Positions 54,420-64,000 of a stretch of 64,000 nt of DNA are shown piece after piece (within the stretch, counting starts at the first letter, position 1; each line of letters starts with the position of its first letter). The notes beneath the pieces were generated by a model. That model was not told the DNA's origin, did not search any database, and was given only the letters and a program-made list of their open reading frames with translations. Made by a program: the position numbers and the translations under genes. Origin of the DNA: Lunularia cruciata (Eukaryota; Streptophyta; Marchantiopsida; Lunulariales; Lunulariaceae); assembly GCA_948567375.1 (NCBI GenBank), contig OX419756.1, positions 24,876,333 through 24,940,332 of the forward strand, in the 5' to 3' direction.

Positions 54420-55380
54420 ATAAATTAGATAGATCAGGAATGGTATGATAAAGTAGTAACCATGGTGGCAACGCAATGCCCAAGTTTATCATTGCTATGC
54501 ATCAACAAATCAAGCACCTTACTCAATTGTTGGATGAACAAGATCATTGATGACAAGAGCATGTAGAAAGAGTACTAGTTCAAGAAGGAGAAGACCAAAT
54601 TCGATTTCCAAAACCCACGGTTTCTGAAGGCAAGAATCTCCCAAGTGCAATATAGAATTTTATGTTTGATTGTGAATATTATTTCAAAGCTACCAATCTT
54701 CAAAATGAACAAAAATAGATTCTCTTGGCTTCTAGCAAATTGGATGGAGTAGCAAAGCTATGGTGGCAATTCCAAGTGGAGCAAGCTGCAAGGCAAATTT
54801 TTCATTAATCTTGAGATGGGAAAAATTCAAGAGTGCAATAATTGGTCGATTCCAATCTATAAATGCCACACTAGTTGTACAAGATAGGTTGGAAAAGTTG
54901 AAGAAAATTGGCTATGTAAGAAGTTACATCATGCAATTCCAACACACTATCATGCAAATATATTGGAAGGTGAGGCTATGGATTGATTTGTGAGGGGCTT
55001 GAGGTCACAAACCAAATTTGAGGTAATTATGCGAGAGCCACAACACTTGGAGGAAGCCATGCAATTGGCTGAACGCTTTGAATCCTTGGTTGCAATAACT
55101 TGGTCTTGACCTCAACCTCCACAAAACCTACCATTACACTACACACCGAGTGGAGGAGCCGGCACCAATGGAGATTGATGCCATTCAACAAAGACCACTT
55201 GGTACTACAGATAGAGAAAAACTACAATAAAATAGTGGTTGATTCTATTGTTGCCAAATTGGACATTGCATCGCTGAATGTCTACTCAAGAATGGGGAAC
55301 CTAAACAAGTCACCCAGATGGAGTTTGTGCAGCAAAATGATCAAGGAAATGAGGAATCCTAGTAGGAGATTTTGAGCCAC
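54420..55380 (+). pseudogene. Gypsy 2 Gag relic
   Basis: Frames give F-D-C-E-Y-Y-F-K-A-T-N-L and L-A-S-S-K-L-D-G-V-A-K-L-W-W near 54665-54775, the retrotransposon Gag core. A zinc knuckle appears near 55245-55280 as C-C-Q-I-G-H-C-I-A-E-C with distorted spacing. Stops and shifts divide the region into several ORFs (54760-54993, 55100-55375). Confidence 0.75.
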
Positions 55381-55391
55381 ATGTTGGGAAC

Positions 55392-55748
55392 TTGATTAGT
55401 TCTAATGGGATCAAAGGCTCAACCTATGCAAGTTTGCTTCACTTGCAAGGTACAATATTTGATTGTGGTTGTAGGATTCTAGTTCATTCAAGAAGTTCAG
55501 AAAATTGCTTGTCCATACAATTAGCAAAGGAATTATGTATTCCTATCAAGCTAGTAATTGGAAGTAGATTGATGATGTTGGATGGTAGAAAGGAATCTAC
55601 ATTTTGTACCTTGCATCCTGTTACCTTCAAGATTGGGAAAGAGTATTTGGAGTGTATGAGGTTTGTATTGGCACCTCTAGATTATGATGTCATTCTAGGT
55701 CTACCTTGGCTTGAAAGTCATAAGGTTCAATTTGATTGGAACCGATGA
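55392..55748 (+). pseudogene. Gypsy 2 retropepsin-like protease
   Basis: The 118-codon frame has L-A-K-E-L-C-I-P-I and the C-terminal V-I-L-G-L-P-W-L-E-S-H-K-V-Q-F-D-W, typical of the RVP_2-type protease. The active site region is out of frame: the alternate frame near 55475 gives D-S-S-S-F in the place of D-S-G-x-x-x-F. It is therefore inactive. Confidence 0.75.
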
Positions 55749-55820
55749 CAAATTCAAGTACAACACCAAGGTAGGAATTTTTGGTTAGGTTGTTTGGCAC
55801 CTCTAAGTAAGACATCTAAG

Positions 55821-55998
55821 AATAGTCAGTCCTAGGATGGGAAGTTTGTCAAGAAGGTAGCCATAGAGCAAGCTTTGAAGGGAGATGAGTCCCAAGATGG
55901 GAATTTTGTCAAGAAAGCAACCATGGAGCAAGCTTCAAAGGGAGATGAGTCTCTATATGGGAAATTTGTCAGTGAACCAGCCATAGAGCAACCTTTGG
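55821..55998 (+). repeat. In-frame 60-bp tandem repeat (3 units)
   Basis: Units starting near 55831, 55891 and 55951 (CCTAGGATGGG, CCCAAGATGGG, CTCTATATGGG) have an exact 60-base period. The 111-codon frame at 55875-56210 reads the repeats as 20-residue units resembling G-D-E-S-Q-D-G-N-F-V-K-K. They lie between protease and RT. Confidence 0.88.
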
Positions 55999-56210
55999 AG
56001 AAGCATAAGTCTATTTTCACGGTTTGGATCAAGCCAATTGCACAAGGAGAATTCAAGAACAGTCAAGAACCTCATCAAGCAATGGTTGATCAAATAGTTC
56101 AAAAGTTTGCGGATGTGTTTGTAGATGATCTGCCAAAGGGATTACACTTAGATTGTGGTATGCCCTTCAAGATTAAGTTATTGCTAGGGAGTACTTCAAT
56201 GAGTAGATAA

Positions 56211-57314
56211 ATCTATTGGCTCTCACCAAAGGAGTTAGAGGAGTTGCAACCAGCACTTATGGAGTTGTTGGAGAAGGATTTCATACAACATAATACATCT
56301 CCTTGCAGCACCAATACTATTTGTTCCAAAAAGGATGGAAGACTTCATTTTTGTATTGACTACCATGGACTCAATAAACAAACAATTAAGAATACATATC
56401 CCTTGCCTCAAAGTGATGACTTGCTTGATCAATTTAGTAGAGCATGGTACTTCTCCAAGTTGGATCTTTGTAGTGACTATTGCCAAATCTCCATTGTTAG
56501 GGAGGATGTGCAAAAGACTGCCTTTTGCACAAGGTATGGACATTTTGAGTGGAGAGCTCTACCTTTTGGGCTCACTTATGCTCCAATAATCTTCATGGAT
56601 CAGATGCATCGAGTGTTGGATGGAATATTTGAGCAGTATGTGGTGGTGTTCTTGGATGATATCTTAATCTATAGCAAGATAGAGGTAGAACACATGAATC
56701 ACATGCAAGAAATCCTAAGACAACTACGATAGTAGAAATTGTAATGTAAGAAGTCAACATGTGCCTTTTTGCAGAAAGAAGTTACCTTCTTGGGTCACAA
56801 GATCTCATCAAAGCAGATCAAGATGGAAGAGGAGAAATCAAGACCATTACTGATTGGTCTATTCCAAAGGATGCTATAGAAGTACGGGCATTTATAAGAT
56901 TGGCCAATTTTAATCAATGGATCACCCACTATTATGCTCATGTGGCTGCACTATTGACTGATCTCTTGGGGAAGAACTAGAGCTTTTAGTGGACCACCAA
57001 GCATAAAGAAGCATTCCAAAAGCTAAAAAATATGGTGTCGTCAAGCCCTATTCTTCAACCATGATCTTCAACTACCTTATGTGGTTAATTTGATGCTTCT
57101 GACTTTGCAATTAGAGTCATATTGCAGCAAGAATTCCTAGATGGATTTCATCCCATTGCCTTTGTGTCTCACCAACTAAATATGGCTAAAAGTAGTTACT
57201 TTGCTTGAGATCAAGAACAACTCACAATAGTATATGCCACTAAGATATGGAGACATTATCTCTTGGCAAAAAAAGTGATCATATCAATTGATCACAACCA
57301 ATTGTTGCAGATTG
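56211..57314 (+). pseudogene. Gypsy 2 reverse transcriptase and first part of RNase H
   Basis: The main open frame (56244-56732) has K-K-D-G-R-L-H-F-C-I-D-Y, L-N-K-Q-T-I-K-N-T-Y-P-L-P, F-S-K-L-D-L-C-S-D-Y (first Asp), L-P-F-G-L-T-Y-A-P and V-F-L-D-D-I-L-I-Y-S (catalytic pair kept). It then shifts to Q-K-E-V-T-F-L-G-H-K-I-S. RNase H gives L-D-G-F-H-P-I-A-F-V-S-H-Q-L and I-S-I-D-H-N-Q-L-L-Q, where the inserted element begins. Stops at about 56730, 56980 and later. Confidence 0.9.
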
Positions 57315-58086
57315 TGACAACCCAACAAGTATCACTTTTAAGGTAATCAATAAGTAAAGTTTTTTCCCACAAAGATACAAGTTAGAAATAGTCAAATACA
57401 AAGTAAAACAATAACCTTTAGTTCTTCTTGAGTTCTTCTTTAGTCTCTCAAGTAGAAACCACATCCAAAAGAGAGTAACAAGCACTGAATTGCAATCTCA
57501 TCACAAATTATAACTCCATAATCACAACTCCACCAAATCTTTCCAAACAATCTTGATTGTGATAATTCAGATATTCTCAAAGAAAGCTACTTCAATAAAA
57601 AATGATCTTGCCTTAGAATTGCATTCTATCCATCCATTGAAGGCACAACTTCCTCAATTGACATTGCTTTGCATCAATCCTGCACTGTGCTCACCAATGC
57701 AATATACTACCAACACTACAATTCCTCTCAGATCTATCAATGCATTGCTTTGATTGCACTTCACTTAGGATCAAACACATAGAATAAAGGTCAGCATGGT
57801 GGAATCTAACATCCAATAAGCACATTGACTTGCACTTCAAAATTCTTCAAACATTCACCAACACAAACACAAGATTGATACTTGGAATGAAGTTGAAATG
57901 ACAAGCACTAAGTTACAATACTTCACTTTATCAATGTCAAAAATATAAATATTGAATAATACAACACTAAAAATGCTTCCTTTAAATAGGCTGAGCATTT
58001 TGATAGTTATCTAACTAATAAATTGGTCCTTAATAATCTCTAGATCCAAAATGGCAACCCACTCTTCATTTCTATTGATTCAAATC

Positions 58087-60070
58087 TCAAATTGATTGTG
58101 AATTTGATCCAATGTCAACCTCTTCCTCTTCTATTAAACCCAATGTAACTTCCTTCACTTCATCCACTTTGGCTCTAACAACTTCTAAACCTTCTACTAT
58201 TTCTATCACTTCTCCCGTTTGAACTGCAACTGAACTCATGAGCATTCTATCTATCTTCTTATTTTCCGACCCACTCCTCTCTAATATCTTAGACAACTTA
58301 TCCAAAGTAACTTGCACTCCTACCTCTCTTACTTTGGCTCAGGTTCCTAGCTTCACACAACTTTGAATCAGTTCTAACTCAGATTTCCCTAATTCTAACC
58401 TGAGACAAACATTATCTCCTACTTCACCAACTTTTCTATCTACTCTATCTTTAAGGCAAATCAAAAGATTATTCAGATCTATCTTCTTTGCCTTTTTCTT
58501 CTTTGTCTCCTGCACTAACAACTTTAACATGTGCATACATATTTCTTCTATCTTTACTTTGGCTTCTACTCTCAACATCATATTGAGTTTCTCTACAACT
58601 CCTCCTACTTGCTCTGATGTATGATCTATGACCTCTCTCCACCTGCAACTCTTCACAATACATCTTTACTGCATCCTTTGACTCGGCCTTCAATCCTTCC
58701 TCCTCCTTCACATATTTGGCAAGTTGGGCTTCCACATTGATGACTAGTCTTTGCAAATGCTCTTCTTCCTATTTCTTCTTGCTAACTCTCTCTGCCAAGC
58801 TTCATCCTTCTATGCTACCATCACCTTCAAACTCTCCAACTCTTGCTCCATCATTGTAGCAATTGCCTTTCAATGTATTACCTCAAAGCGCGCTTCATCA
58901 AATTCTCCTTTCAACTTCTCCCAAGCTGTCTTCTACTTCCTCAATTCCTCATCTTGCACTTCAAGCTCAACTCCTTGCTTCTCAAAAGACTCCTTCAAGT
59001 TTTCAAATCTTTTCTCTTGTAGGACTTCATCAACCTAAAGCTCCTCTACATGCTTATCATCTTCATTTAGCTTCTTCTTCAATTGAATGATCTCTTCATT
59101 CAAATACTTCACAACCTACAATTCATCCTTTACCTCCGGATGATCTCTCCTCAACTCTTCTTTCTTCTTCCTCAAGGTTGTCAACAAGGGACAAATAAGA
59201 TAGGTATGCAACTTCACCACCATCTTCATTCTTTGCATTGTCTTTGTATTCATTCATGACTTGCGCTGGTACCTCATCCATTGGCACCTTACCCCAAAGT
59301 CTCTATCTTCTCACCTTAAGAGTAACCTCTTCCAAGCTGGCATCTTCCTCTTCCATGCTTTGTGCTTGAATTGGACCTACAACTTCAGGTTGCATAGACT
59401 TCTTTGTTCTTGTTCCTCAGGGAATGACCAACCTTGGCTCTTTGTCTCTTTGCTCTTTGATCTCCACTGCAAGCAACTCTAGACATGACACATCTCCTAC
59501 TTCCAAGCAATCAATTGCTTTGTGAAACTCCTGATCCTCTGCCTTAGCCACTTCTTCCATCGGCTGTTTCACCTTGGGCTATCTATCACTTCCACTGCTA
59601 GATTCACCACTCTTCAAGGTGAGTTCTACCTCTTCTTTGTTTGCCAAGTCCTCTAACTTTGTCTCAGCTTCTCCTTTTGATTCTTCTGCCAATGATGGCT
59701 CCCTCACGATGACCTCATGCCTTGGCACCAACCTTCTTGTCTTTCTTGGTTGTACTAGGGACACCATCTCCTTGGGATAACTTTTCTTCTTCATCCTCAG
59801 AATCTTTGGTTGCACTCTCATATGCAGGCCTATCTTGGTGAAGTGTTCATCTCTCCTCCGGAGTTGGAGAATGTACTAATGCTCTATTTCACCCGCATCT
59901 CTTCTCAGGTCTGGATGAAAGTGTGACACCATCTTCTTCCTCTCCTCTACAATCAGCAAGTTCAGCCTGAGGTAGAATGCATTGCAAACGGCACAAGATA
60001 ATATGGCAGTGATCAAAATCTCTAGTTCTAGACCATCTGCCTTGCTCGCTGCTAAAAACACTTTGCCCAA
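58087..60070 (-). pseudogene. Copy 3 ORF: conserved domain to coiled coil
   Basis: 59876-60070 carries the family's aromatic/leucine-rich piece L-R-L-N-L-L-I-V-E-E-R-K-K-M-V-S-H-F. 59579-59821 is basic then acidic, with S-G-E-S-S-S-G-S-D. 58469-58756 and 58339-58656 are overlapping frames of a Glu/Lys-rich coiled coil. 58087-58317 is the conserved C-terminus (V-A-V-Q-T-G-E-V-I-E-I-V-E). Corresponding pieces exist in copies 1 and 2. No enzyme motif. The protein likely formed oligomers through its coiled coil; any role as a Gag-like protein is inference. Confidence 0.5.
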
Positions 60071-60208
60071 TCCACTGGTGCCCCTATAAGCATTTGGTGG
60101 AAGAACACTACCTAGTGCTTCATCATGTACATGGTTCTATCTAGCTTGAAGAGTGTCATCATTGCCTGGACAATACTTTGCCTTACCAGGTCACGATAGG
60201 TATCCACT

Positions 60209-60940
60209 TGTAATACCAAGAGCTAGCCATATGATCTAGATGTGAAATTTGGTTTAGTAACATCTAGAATGATGTTATACATGATGGTGAAAATAGATCA
60301 GATAGAAGTATCACCAAAAGAGTACTTCTACTAATAGGGTAGAAACCAAAATATACTTGAGAACCTTAGAACCAATAGCTAGACATATGATTAAAGGTGA
60401 GAATTGGTTTGGTAACATCTGGAAGGATGTTACACATGATGGACTAAACAGATCAGAAAGAGGTATCACCAAAAGGGGACTTCTACTAATAGAGTAGGAA
60501 CCGAAATATGCTTGAAATCTTTGAAGGCAATTTTGGAGGCCTAAACGGATGAATTAGGCCGTGAAAATGTGCAGATTCCCCCCCCCCCCGATAAAGGAAA
60601 GGCTCCCTCCTGCTTTGTCTCATTGAGAGCTTTCCAATGGTACCTTACTCATGTGATTCTGAGATTCCTATAGGAAGATTCCCTAAAAGATTCCCTCTGG
60701 TCAAAGCTTGTTTGACCAACCAGATAGGACCTAGACCAGACATGTCACCCATCCAAGTAAGTAATCCAAGGGTGGAGCTTGCTGACATGTCACCTATCTG
60801 TGTCCCTAATCCTATGGTGGAGCTTCCTTGGAGGAGATCCTCTTTGTCTATATAATAAAGAGAAGGTGCTCCCTTGGGGCATCGAATGTTTGAGTATGCA
60901 ATCTTTGTTTTCTCTCTTCTCTTGTCCTTGGAGTATAACA
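60209..60940. mobile_element. Solo LTR, family S, copy 2
   Basis: It starts TGTAATACCAAG and ends GTATAACA, with an exact 5-bp duplication CCACT on each side (60204-60208 and 60941-60945). The interrupted sequence rejoins as TATCCACTTTATACCCG, matching TATCCACCTTATACCCG in copy 2 (near 19397). It has the same ~155-bp internal duplication as 71-556 (units near 60217 and 60372), a TATA-like CTATATAATAAAG near 60849, plus a C-run near 60578 and a ~245-bp section absent from copy 1. Youngest insertion in this nest. Confidence 0.93.
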
Positions 60941-61883
60941 CCACTTTATACCCGTTCTTTGTACACTAAGCACTAAAGGAATTTTGGATTTCTTAAGTCT
61001 CTTTTGCAAACTCTCCTTTCCCAAGGAATGTCACTCTAGTTTCCTCACCAACCTCTCTCCCCAAGACCAATCTCCAATCTGATTCTGTCCATGGAGACGG
61101 ACTGCCTCTCTTCCCTTCTTCTTCCAGGCCATCCTCACAATCACTCCAGCTACTTCTGCCATGAAACCTAGAAAACTCAAGTTCCAATTCCAAGCTAGAA
61201 AAGCAATTTGAAGTCTACTCAAGACTTTGATCCTTGCTATTACATCTAACCTTTGACTCATAGGATTTCTCATTGTGAGTGATGGACTCTTCTTCGCACC
61301 TCATTGGCAATGTGTGATCTCTTACTTGTGGTAGCTGAAAGATAATTCTTTTGTCTCCTAGACATGAGATCCTAACTCCCTCGGGATTGTTAAACATCAA
61401 ACTCTCAGATGGCTTTGTAATAGGCACTACTCAATGGCTTAGGATACTTGTGTGACATTTTGAATCACTTTTGCGAAGTGTCAATTTTATAGTTCTTCAT
61501 TGCATGGTCATTCCTCAATCATTCTTCAGTGATAATCACACTGAATTTTGCATGAGTTCCTCTTGGCACTATCAAGTTTAGCCCACTTGTGCCTTAAGTC
61601 GTTTTCTTGCTTGTACTTTCTTGGTTAATAAAATTGAAGGAAAGTTGTTACATTGTCTTTGCATTGGGTTTGATCACCCCGAGGCAAAGTTTCCTTACTT
61701 TGGGGTTCTCCTTTGACAAGTTTGATCCGAGTCCTTATTTCTTGACATGAAATAAATTACTTTGGGTTCAACCCAAAGTCACAATTCTCCTTCTTTTTTT
61801 ACCATTTGGGTTCAATACGACTTTGACTGTACACTTCTTCTTCAAAATATAACAAAACCAAAAAGATGTGTGTAAGATACTCA

Positions 61884-63200
61884 CATTACTTGGAACACAT
61901 GAAGAGTCCACATCATCAATGGGAGGAACAACTTTGATTGTTTGACATCAAACTTGAGTACAAACCCGATTGATTCCATGTCATCTGTGATGCCCTATCA
62001 CAACAACCTGATTTGAATTCTCTTCCTCTCATCACAACGGCAATTACAATCATATGAGTTGACTCCAAATTCCAAATTGAGTTTAAGGTAGCTCTCCAAC
62101 AAGCTCCTTTCTTTCAGATGGTACAAGGTCATCTTGCTACATGCGACAAGGAATACAACACCTTCTCCTACAAAGAAGGCTTTCTATTCTATGAGAACTG
62201 GATTTATGTTCAGGCCAAGGATGATCTTTGACTTGTGTGCCTCCAAGAAGCCTATGATGTACCAATTGCTTGTCACATAAGTGTGGACAAGACCTTGGGT
62301 ACTCTCCAATGCCAATGGTGGTGGCCCAACATGAAATGAGATGTTCAAGAGTTTGTTTGATCATGTGAGAGTTGCCAATGCAATAGGGCTAGCAACCAGA
62401 AACTGAGTGGACTCCTTCAACCACTCCCCATTCTATTTGCTTGACAAAACACATGAGCTTAGATCTCATCACATCCTTACCCAAGACAAAGCAAGGTCAC
62501 ACAACAATTATGGTGTTTGTGGATAAGCTTAGTAAGCTAATTCACTTAGCATCAACTATTGATACCATAGATACTCCAACATTGGCATAAATCTACTTCG
62601 ACAATGTCTTCAAGCATCATGGGATGCCTTGCATACTCATCTTTGACCATGATCCTCAATTCACTAAGAAAATTTGGCAAGCACTCTTCTAGATACCTAG
62701 CACCAAGCTTGCTTGTCCATGGCATATCATCCTCAAATTGATAGACAAACTAAATGTGAAAATTGTACCTTGGAAGATATGCTTTTTGCCTTTGTCAACA
62801 TCCACCATACCAATTGAGATGAATGTCTTGTAGGTACAAAGGTTGCATACAATAATTCCAAATAGGCAAGCACCAGATTCTCTTCTTTCTTCCTCAATCT
62901 TGGCCAAGATCCACTTGTTCCATATTCCCTTCTTTCTCCTCTTCCATCTCATGTCCCTTATACTTCCACCTTCTTGACCACCATATCCCAATCCTTCCAA
63001 CAAGCCAAATCTCCTCTCCTTGTTGCTTAGAATTGTCAAAAACAATATGCGGACAACCATTGTCATAATCCCACCTTTCAAGTTGGTGATAAGGTCATGC
63101 TCTCCTCTAGTAACCTACCCCTCCCACTTGGTACTCAAGTTTGTAAACTCGCCCCTAATTAGATAAGATCATTTGATGTCACCCAAATCATTTCTCTTGT
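61884..63200 (+). pseudogene. Gypsy 2 RNase H end and integrase
   Basis: From 61886 the frame gives Y-L-E-H-M-K-S-P-H-H-Q-W, F-D-I-K-L-E-Y-K-P-D and D-A-L-S-Q-Q-P, the RNase H/integrase junction. Then come Y-V-Q-A-K-D-D-L, H-I-S-V-D-K-T-L-G-T-L, W-W-W-P-N-M and C-E-S-C-Q-C-N-R (zinc region) near 62270-62390. The core gives V-D-K-L-S-K-L-I-H-L-A, H-H-G-M-P-C-I-L and F-D-H-D-P-Q-F-T (second Asp) near 62640-62665. Stops break it in many places. Confidence 0.85.
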
Positions 63201-63216
63201 TGCTTATCAACTTTCC

Positions 63217-63477
63217 TTGCCTTGTCATATGCGCATCCACCCTATCTTTCACATTTCCAAGTTGAAACCCTTTGTTCCTAACCCATCTTCTTTTTCCTCT
63301 CATGTCCACCCTCCCCCTCCTTCCGTCCCAATCAATGATCATGAGGAGTACAAAGTTGATTGTATCCTTGCACATTGCCACATCCAACAAGGCCGCCAAC
63401 AACATATGGAGTACACGGTCTTTTGGAAAGGATATCTCCTTCATGATGCCAAATGGAAACCTCTTTCTCATCCTTAG
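63217..63477 (+). pseudogene. Gypsy 2 integrase tail with chromodomain
   Basis: The 86-codon open frame begins with H-P-I-F-H-I-S-K-L-K-P-F, the standard junction after integrase. It ends in a chromodomain: I-L-A-H-C-H-I-Q-Q-G...E-Y-T-V-F-W-K-G-Y...A-K-W-K-P. The W-K-G-Y core is intact, while the usual W-E-P of the last helix is W-K-P. This places the element among chromoviruses. Confidence 0.9.
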
Positions 63478-63540
63478 AATGGACAAACGGCCATCCAAGA
63501 GTTTGAAGCTTCACAAGCAATGAGGATGTCACCAACTAGC

Positions 63541-63552
63541 GGTGGGGGAATA
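63541..63552 (+). promoter_or_regulatory. Gypsy 2 polypurine tract
   Basis: GGTGGGGGAATA directly precedes the 3' LTR start (TATAAC here, mutated from TGTAA). Position and composition are as expected for the plus-strand primer. Confidence 0.82.
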
Positions 63553-63939
63553 TATAACAATATAGAGTTTAGCAATGAAGTTAGTTAGGACTAATGAAGG
63601 AGCAAATATGCCAAATTAACCTAGAATATTCTAAAATTATCTTGAAGCTTCTTGGCTAGCTTAGCTTGCACCCCAAGTAGGTAGCTTCTAGAAGCTTCCA
63701 ACTAGTTTAGCTTGCACACCAAGTAGGCAACTTCTAGAAGGAAGCTTCTTGGTTAACTTGGCTTGCACTCCAAGAAAGCGGCTAAAGAAAACTTCTTGAG
63801 AAGCTTCTCAAGAGCCTTGTATGCTCCTTATAAATACCAAAGCCAAAGCTCATGCTAGGCATTTGGAGTTTCCCATACTCAAGTGTCCCAATGTGATCTT
63901 CCATTCACCCATTTCTCTCCTTGGTCTTGGTCTTTTACA
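63553..63939 (+). repeat. Gypsy 2 3' LTR
   Basis: 387 bp matching 53767-54190, with two shorter heat-shock-element-like sites (TTCTAGAAGCTTC near 63688 and TTCTAGAAGGAAGCTTC near 63731), AAGCTTCTCAAGAG near 63800 and TATAAATA at 63829-63836. It ends TTTTACA and is followed by the AGTAT duplication. Confidence 0.93.
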
Positions 63940-63944
63940 AGTAT

Positions 63945-64000
63945 GGAGTTAGCAGAAAAGTTAGTAGAAGCTCATGAGTTAGTATTCTAAGCCACCTATA
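63945..64000. other. Flanking sequence at window end
   Basis: Too short to interpret. Confidence 0.3.

Larger units (their letters stand above)
57315..61883 (-). mobile_element. TGAG...TTGTCA element, copy 3 (both ends present)
   Basis: On the minus strand it starts TGAGTATC at 61883 and ends GGGTTGTCA at 57315. Excluding the nested solo LTR it is about 3.8 kb. Coding pieces, in order, are 61215-61427, 61031-61273, 60993-61193 (D-W-R-L-V-L-G-R-E), 59876-60070 (L-N-L-L...S-H-F-H-P-D-L), 59579-59821 (Lys/Glu-rich), 58339-58756 (coiled coil with K-L-L-V-Q-E-T) and 58087-58317. A 3' untranslated stretch (57315-58080) matches 16927-17700 closely. The two ends share no LTR. It interrupts the RNase H of gypsy 2; the flanks show no exact target duplication (CAGAT/CACAT is the nearest). 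Mode of movement unknown. Confidence 0.65.
53767..63939 (+). mobile_element. Ty3/gypsy chromovirus (gypsy 2) with nested insertions
   Basis: LTRs 53767-54190 and 63553-63939 enclose Gag, protease, RT/RNase H, integrase and a chromodomain. AGTAT flanks both ends exactly (53762-53766 and 63940-63944). The primer site matches initiator Met tRNA use. RNase H is split at 57314 by a TGAG...TTGTCA element, and coding resumes near 61884 with Y-L-E-H-M-K-S-P...F-D-I-K-L-E-Y-K-P-D and D-A-L-S. Many stops make it inactive. A chromodomain is known to guide such elements to heterochromatin. Confidence 0.95.

Noticed and set aside
57315-58080. LTR of a standard retrotransposon
   Set aside because: The matching stretch occurs once per element (also at 16927-17700) and not at the other end of copy 3, so it is a 3' untranslated region rather than an LTR.
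60570-60592. C-homopolymer as a telomeric or CRISPR-like signal
   Set aside because: A single C-run inside a solo LTR; no repeat-spacer pattern anywhere in the window.

Overview
The window looks like nuclear DNA from a land plant with a large, retrotransposon-filled genome, possibly a gymnosperm or fern; the exact lineage cannot be fixed from this sequence. Support comes from plant-type Ty1/copia and Ty3/gypsy elements, a chromovirus, a decayed nuclear copy of plastid atpB, and nested insertions with long AT-rich filler. I found no intact host gene, rRNA or CRISPR array, and no convincing tRNA. Almost everything I can name is a mobile element, and nearly all are broken by stops and frameshifts.

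Layout, left to right. 71-556 is a solo LTR. 2690-4830 (-) is an old gypsy relic. 5880-7780 (+) is a decayed coiled-coil ORF related to the elements at 13-20 kb. 10637-20900 (+) is a copia element whose reverse transcriptase region has been replaced by two inverted copies of a 3-4 kb element with termini TGAG...TTGTCA and a coiled-coil ORF. 21352-21838 (-) is a truncated non-LTR copy. 22348-23965 is bounded by inverted repeats and TA dinucleotides and carries the plastid atpB fragment; a 215-bp MITE of similar termini follows. 25376-36235 (-) is an old R2-like non-LTR element split by a gypsy element (26354-33797). 36487-43310 (+) is a second copia element whose 5' LTR holds a 2.3-kb pogo/Tigger-like DNA transposon (36550-38844).

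From 43.4 to 53.3 kb is a cluster of R2-like material. It holds one near full-length element (44478-48240, +) with an N-terminal zinc finger, a reverse transcriptase, a CCHC motif and a restriction-like endonuclease. Around it are a truncated copy, several fragments that retain only the structured 3' tail, and a divergent second lineage (52513-53300, -). 53767-63939 (+) is a chromovirus with an exact AGTAT target duplication and LTRs full of heat-shock-element motifs. Inside its RNase H domain sits a third TGAG...TTGTCA element (57315-61883, -), which in turn holds a solo LTR (60209-60940, duplication CCACT).

The order of events can be read from the nesting: copia before the TGAG elements; R2-like copy before gypsy 1; copia 2 before the pogo-like element; chromovirus before TGAG copy 3 before the solo LTR. 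The best candidates for something undescribed are the R2-like family with its two-hairpin 3' tail and tail-only derivatives, and the LTR-less coiled-coil TGAG element.
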